Below the pieces are notes generated by a model. The model was given only the letters and a program-made list of their open reading frames with translations, did no database searches and was not told the DNA's origin. The position numbers and the translations under genes were made by a program. Positions 28,965 through 31,579 of a DNA stretch of 31,579 bases are shown here, in pieces. Position 1 is the first letter of the stretch; every line of letters begins with the position of its first letter. This DNA comes from a virus, in IMG/VR virus record IMGVR_UViG_3300028581_000152, positions 1 through 31,579 of that record; one strand, 5' to 3'.

Positions 28965-29276
28965 TTATATACCTAATACTTGTTTTAGTGTTGACGCTTC
29001 TGGTAAATAGATGCTAGTGCCGGTAGTAAAATCAAAAAACGGATCTGATAATGCATTAGGGTTTCTGCTAGCAAAGACCCACCATAACTTAGGATTAGCA
29101 TATAAGTCATATGCTAACATATCCGGACGTAAATTATAGGTTGTTGTTATTTCCCAATATCTATCACTACCTAATTTAGGTATAGGTCTATCAACTAGTG
29201 TATCTAAAAATCTACCATTCACTACACCGGTAGCGTAATACGGACTTGATGCAGGATATAAACTATTACTAGGCAT
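28965..29276 (-). CDS. gp53: Baseplate wedge protein gp53
   Basis: gp53 connects wedge subunits during baseplate assembly. The 103-residue product carries the family pattern: FLDTLVDRPIP (residues 23-33), then YNLRPDMLAYDLYANPKLWW followed by VFASRNPNAL (47-76), a DPFFDF motif and a short strand ending IYLPEAS. It is shorter than T4 gp53 (about 196 aa) but resembles the compact, LysM-like forms in cyanophages. Its ATG overlaps the stop of the preceding gene by one base (TAATG) and its stop is one base before the next ATG, so the three are probably translationally coupled. Confidence 0.88.
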   Translation of the reverse strand: MPSNSLYPASSPYYATGVVNGRFLDTLVDRPIPKLGSDRYWEITTTYNLRPDMLAYDLYANPKLWWVFASRNPNALSDPFFDFTTGTSIYLPEASTLKQVLGI

Positions 29277-30556
29277 TACCAGATACCTCCACCTGATCGT
29301 TTGCTTCCGCGTAACAATTGACCGGTAGCGTATTCTTTGAGACTGAACTTGTTACTGATATCATTTCTAGTAACGATCGGAATACAAGTGATTTGTAATT
29401 GTAATTTTGTAGGTACATAGGTTGCTTCAGAGTTAATTAGTGAATTTTGTGTTGAAAAGTTTGGTGGCCTTGGATTCAATCCATTATTTGCCCTTCTAAA
29501 TACACTTGCAACAAAAGTATTTACTATTGTATTTTGTTGTGCTACATTTACTCCGGGTTGATTTGTCTGACTACCTGCACGTATATAATCTACTTCAGTT
29601 GGAGTATTATATGTAAAATTAGTAACAACTAATGGATGAGCATCAAACGTGTAAGCACCAAAGCCACTCAAATAACATAACGGGGGAGGTACACCATTAT
29701 TGGGGTTCTGATCCTGACCATAGAACATCTTAGTTACACTACGGAAAAAATGTATTACAGCTAATAAGTAGTTTGCTTCTGTTGTATCTTGTGCTGTAAA
29801 ATCAGCCGTGATTGAAACGGTATCTACACTACTACCCTTATACTGATAAACTTTATAGTTGCTATGAACTAAATCACTTGGATCATAACCTGCACTATAT
29901 GTTACTGATATGCCAGGTGTATATGGAAAGATTACCCCGTCTGTTGCTTGTAGTGGTGCTAATATTCCCGCTTGTCCTTTTGGCACATTATACAAATAAT
30001 TTGAATTTGGTGCTAGACTTAATCTTGCTCGCCAATCTGGTTTCTGTTGAAAATTAGCTGTATCTTGTTTTGTAGCAGTACTACGTGTATTGTTTACTGC
30101 TGTTGATATACCTTGTCCACTGCCACCGGCTGTTGGATCAAATACACTTTCAGTAACCTCTTGTCTAGGATCAAATACACTTTCAGTAACCTCTTGTCTA
30201 GGATCAAATACGTTTTCTGTTATAGAGTTGGGTGATGTTACTGTTTGTCCTTCTTCACCAATATTTGTGTTGGGGTCACTGGCAAGACTTATTGTTTGTT
30301 GGGCTTGAGGTATTTCTTGATTTTGTGCTTCTTCACCAATATTTGTATTAGGATCTGATGCGACTAATAGGTTGTTCAACTCATTCTGAAGCTGAATTAG
30401 TGTATTTCTTGCTGTTGCTAACTGTCTTTCTATATCAGCAATTACAGCAGGATCAGGTTGTGGAGAACCGGAAGCCGCATCTAATTGAAGTTCTAATGAT
30501 GCTATTTCAGCTTGGGTTGATGCAATATCAGCGTCTAGTTGAGCTTGTGATGCCAT
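29276..30556 (-). CDS. gp48-like baseplate/tail-tube protein with a coiled-coil and repeat-bearing N-terminus (426 aa)
   Basis: Residues from about 174 to the end resemble the tail-tube cap/initiator proteins of T4-like cyanophages: DWRARLSLAPNSNYLYN, GVIFPYTPGISVTY, LVHSNYKVYQY, FTAQDTTEANYLLAVIHFFR followed by SVTKMFYGQDQNP, and PPPLCYLSGFGAYTF. In T4, gp48 and gp54 sit on the hub and start tail-tube growth; I cannot tell which is closer, gp48 being favoured by its company with gp53. The first 65 residues are heptad-like (IASTQAEIASLELQLDAA, DIERQLATARNTLIQLQNEL). Residues 66-145 hold two ASDPNTNIGEE repeats and a run of VTESVFDPRQE repeats. The start at 30556 has an AAGGA ribosome-binding site. 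It is the first gene of the block, behind a late promoter-like motif. Confidence 0.68.
   Translation of the reverse strand: MASQAQLDADIASTQAEIASLELQLDAASGSPQPDPAVIADIERQLATARNTLIQLQNELNNLLVASDPNTNIGEEAQNQEIPQAQQTISLASDPNTNIGEEGQTVTSPNSITENVFDPRQEVTESVFDPRQEVTESVFDPTAGGSGQGISTAVNNTRSTATKQDTANFQQKPDWRARLSLAPNSNYLYNVPKGQAGILAPLQATDGVIFPYTPGISVTYSAGYDPSDLVHSNYKVYQYKGSSVDTVSITADFTAQDTTEANYLLAVIHFFRSVTKMFYGQDQNPNNGVPPPLCYLSGFGAYTFDAHPLVVTNFTYNTPTEVDYIRAGSQTNQPGVNVAQQNTIVNTFVASVFRRANNGLNPRPPNFSTQNSLINSEATYVPTKLQLQITCIPIVTRNDISNKFSLKEYATGQLLRGSKRSGGGIW
30135..30220 (-). repeat. 33-bp tandem repeat coding for VFDPRQEVTES
   Basis: Two identical 33-bp copies (30135-30167 and 30168-30200) are followed by a partial, diverged third copy (30201-30220). 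Each copy encodes 11 residues in the linker of the gp48-like protein. Perfect DNA identity in the first two points to a recent duplication. Confidence 0.9.
30252..30361 (-). repeat. Duplicated ASDPNTNIGEE segment
   Basis: Two copies of a stretch of about 33 bp (30252-30282 and 30328-30361) encode ASDPNTNIGEE in the gp48-like protein's N-terminal linker. They are 76 bp apart and differ at a few third positions, so this duplication is older than the neighbouring 33-bp tandem. Confidence 0.8.
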
Positions 30557-30578
30557 AATATGTTGTTATCCTTACACA

Positions 30579-30586
30579 TATTTATC
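30579..30586 (-). promoter_or_regulatory. Late promoter-like motif GATAAATA before the baseplate gene block
   Basis: Minus-strand GATAAATA ends 22 bp before the ATG of the gp48-like gene, with an AAGGA ribosome-binding site between. It matches the T4 late element at seven of eight positions and is identical to the motif before gp6. It could drive the whole minus-strand block through gp55, which is encoded divergently next to it. Confidence 0.6.
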
Positions 30587-30628
30587 GCTAAATAAAAGTG
30601 CTGTTTTTACCCTTTCCCTCACAAAATC

Positions 30629-30644
30629 GTTGCTTTTCAGCAAC
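30629..30644. promoter_or_regulatory. Perfect inverted repeat overlapping the gp55 -35 region
   Basis: GTTGCT-TTTC-AGCAAC forms a 6-bp perfect stem with a 4-base loop. It covers the putative -35 hexamer of the gp55 promoter. It could be an operator half-site pair or chance; it lacks the following U-run expected of a terminator. Confidence 0.35.
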
Positions 30645-30658
30645 AATAATGCTATAAT
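30630..30658 (+). promoter_or_regulatory. Sigma70-type promoter for gp55
   Basis: A consensus -10 TATAAT (30653-30658) lies 17 bp after a weak -35 TTGCTT (30630-30635). A start near 30665 would leave a leader of about 20 nt before the ATG, including a GGAG ribosome-binding site (30676-30679). A host-polymerase promoter fits expression of the late sigma factor before late genes switch on. Confidence 0.6.
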
Positions 30659-30683
30659 CATTACAACATAATAACGGAGAAAT

Positions 30684-31579
30684 ATGTCCTTACCATCAAG
30701 AAAACCTGTCAACTATTTAAATAATAAAGACATTCTAAAAGAAATACACGAAAGCAAAAACGCATACTGCTACTTTACAGATCCAAGTTATCATCGCTAT
30801 GATTTTATTGTAGATATGCCACAATCAAGTATTGAGGATAGTTTAGAATATGCTTTCAAGCCAGAAACTATACAGCAAGCAAAAGAAACTCGGGCACTAC
30901 GATTAAGTTTAGAACAGGGTAGTAAGGATGCAGTTAGCCCAGATTCTATCCCCGTTACAGATTTAGTATTTCGTGTAATGAATTGGGATCACGTTCCGGT
31001 CGCACCAAAACAACCCCGCAAAACAGTTAAAAAGAAAACAGCAAAAGATATCTTTGAGTTTGAGGAACCAAATCCAGATGAGATTTTTGCCGACTTAGAA
31101 GATAATACAACCAAAGCTGAAGTGGATGACATGGTTCACGTTAAAGTTAACTTCCCACCATTCCAACATTATAAAATTGATGAAAATAATACATTCTATT
31201 GTGTGGGTAAAAGTCATTGGGAAGGTGATTTGGAAACAGGCAATTTCAATAAAGACCACGGCAAAATCACAAACAAGCTTGCCCGTATGTACATTATGAT
31301 GTGTGAAAAATATGCAATGAAATACAATTGGCGTGGATACACATACAATGACGAAATGCGTAATAGTGCTATCTTACAATTAACTTATGTTGGTCTACGT
31401 TTCAATGAAGCTAAAAGTGCAAACCCATTCGCTTACTACACAGCCGCTATCACTAATAGTTTCTGCAGGGTATTGAATACAGAAAAACGTAATCAAAACA
31501 TACGTGATGATATTTTAGAAATCAATGGTCTAAACCCAAGTTGGAGTAGACAGGGTTCGGGTGGAACTGTATCCACTGT
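30684..31579 (+). CDS. gp55: Late-transcription sigma factor gp55, 3' end beyond window
   Basis: gp55 replaces the host sigma factor and directs RNA polymerase to late promoters with help from the sliding clamp. Only 298 residues are in the window. Residues 9-24 (VNYLNNKDILKEIHES) match the T4 gp55 start (YNYVNNKELLQAI). Residues 192-270 match the T4 core: KITNKLARMYIMMCEKYA, NWRGYTYNDEM, LRFNEAKSANPFAYYTAA and FCRVLNTEKRNQN. Between them are about 165 residues absent from T4 gp55, with a basic run (PRKTVKKKTAK, 111-121), an acidic run (FEFEEPNPDEIFADLED) and HVKVNFPPF...CVGKSHWEGDLETGNF. I recall similar insertions in aquatic T4-like phages. The start is supported by GGAG at 30676. T4 gp55 is about 185 aa in total. 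Confidence 0.9.
   Translation, partial: MSLPSRKPVNYLNNKDILKEIHESKNAYCYFTDPSYHRYDFIVDMPQSSIEDSLEYAFKPETIQQAKETRALRLSLEQGSKDAVSPDSIPVTDLVFRVMNWDHVPVAPKQPRKTVKKKTAKDIFEFEEPNPDEIFADLEDNTTKAEVDDMVHVKVNFPPFQHYKIDENNTFYCVGKSHWEGDLETGNFNKDHGKITNKLARMYIMMCEKYAMKYNWRGYTYNDEMRNSAILQLTYVGLRFNEAKSANPFAYYTAAITNSFCRVLNTEKRNQNIRDDILEINGLNPSWSRQGSGGTVST

Noticed and set aside
30629-30644. Hairpin as a rho-independent terminator for either strand
   Set aside because: The stem is only 6 bp, not GC-rich, and no U-run follows in either direction; it also overlaps a promoter.
1-31579. tRNA genes, CRISPR arrays, insertion sequences, integrase or attachment sites
   Set aside because: The window is almost wholly coding for structural proteins; I found no cloverleaf, regularly spaced repeats or transposase motifs.

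Overview
The window looks like part of the genome of a T4-like myovirus (contractile-tailed phage) with AT-rich DNA. Its gene content and protein style resemble the T4-like phages of aquatic bacteria (cyanophages, pelagiphages and relatives). I see no host gene, tRNA, integrase, transposase, CRISPR array or auxiliary metabolic gene, so the host cannot be named. Family assignments are from remembered sequence patterns, not from a search.

Layout. Almost the whole window is one tightly packed block on the minus strand, read from about 30.6 kb down to position 1. In transcription order it holds: a gp48-like tail-tube/baseplate protein (30556-29276); gp53 baseplate wedge protein (29276-28965); a large hub-type structural protein, possibly a gp27 counterpart (28963-26348); a gp5-type hub/spike protein without a visible lysozyme domain (26348-23088); gp25 wedge protein (23067-22618); an enlarged gp6 wedge protein (22571-19200); and one giant structural ORF that starts at 19175 and is still open at the window edge (at least 6,391 codons). 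The first four genes overlap by one base or are one base apart. gp25, gp6 and the giant gene are preceded by 20-46 bp gaps with late-promoter-like motifs (TCTAAATA, GATAAATA, GATAAGTA). The same motif (GATAAATA) lies ahead of the whole block.

On the plus strand, diverging from this block, is the gene for the late-transcription sigma factor gp55 (30684 to the window end, incomplete), with a sigma70-type promoter. The sigma factor that reads late promoters therefore sits back to back with the baseplate late operon.

The most interesting object is the giant protein. After an N-terminal half in the style of known T4-like giant virion proteins, it contains two clear repeat regions that I read as two different seven-bladed beta-propellers: an FG-GAP/integrin-like one (about residues 2290-2930) and a BNR/Ycf48-like one (about residues 4610-5020). 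Each is interrupted between blades by a copy of a small beta repeat (FTGTxFGGI...TYYV) that recurs at least ten times in the protein. A second repeat family (AGSFxxGxxYxIxxxGTTDFTLIGA) is tandem near 2.0-2.55 kb. Together this suggests a very long, modular baseplate or fibre component whose propellers could bind host surface glycans or proteins.
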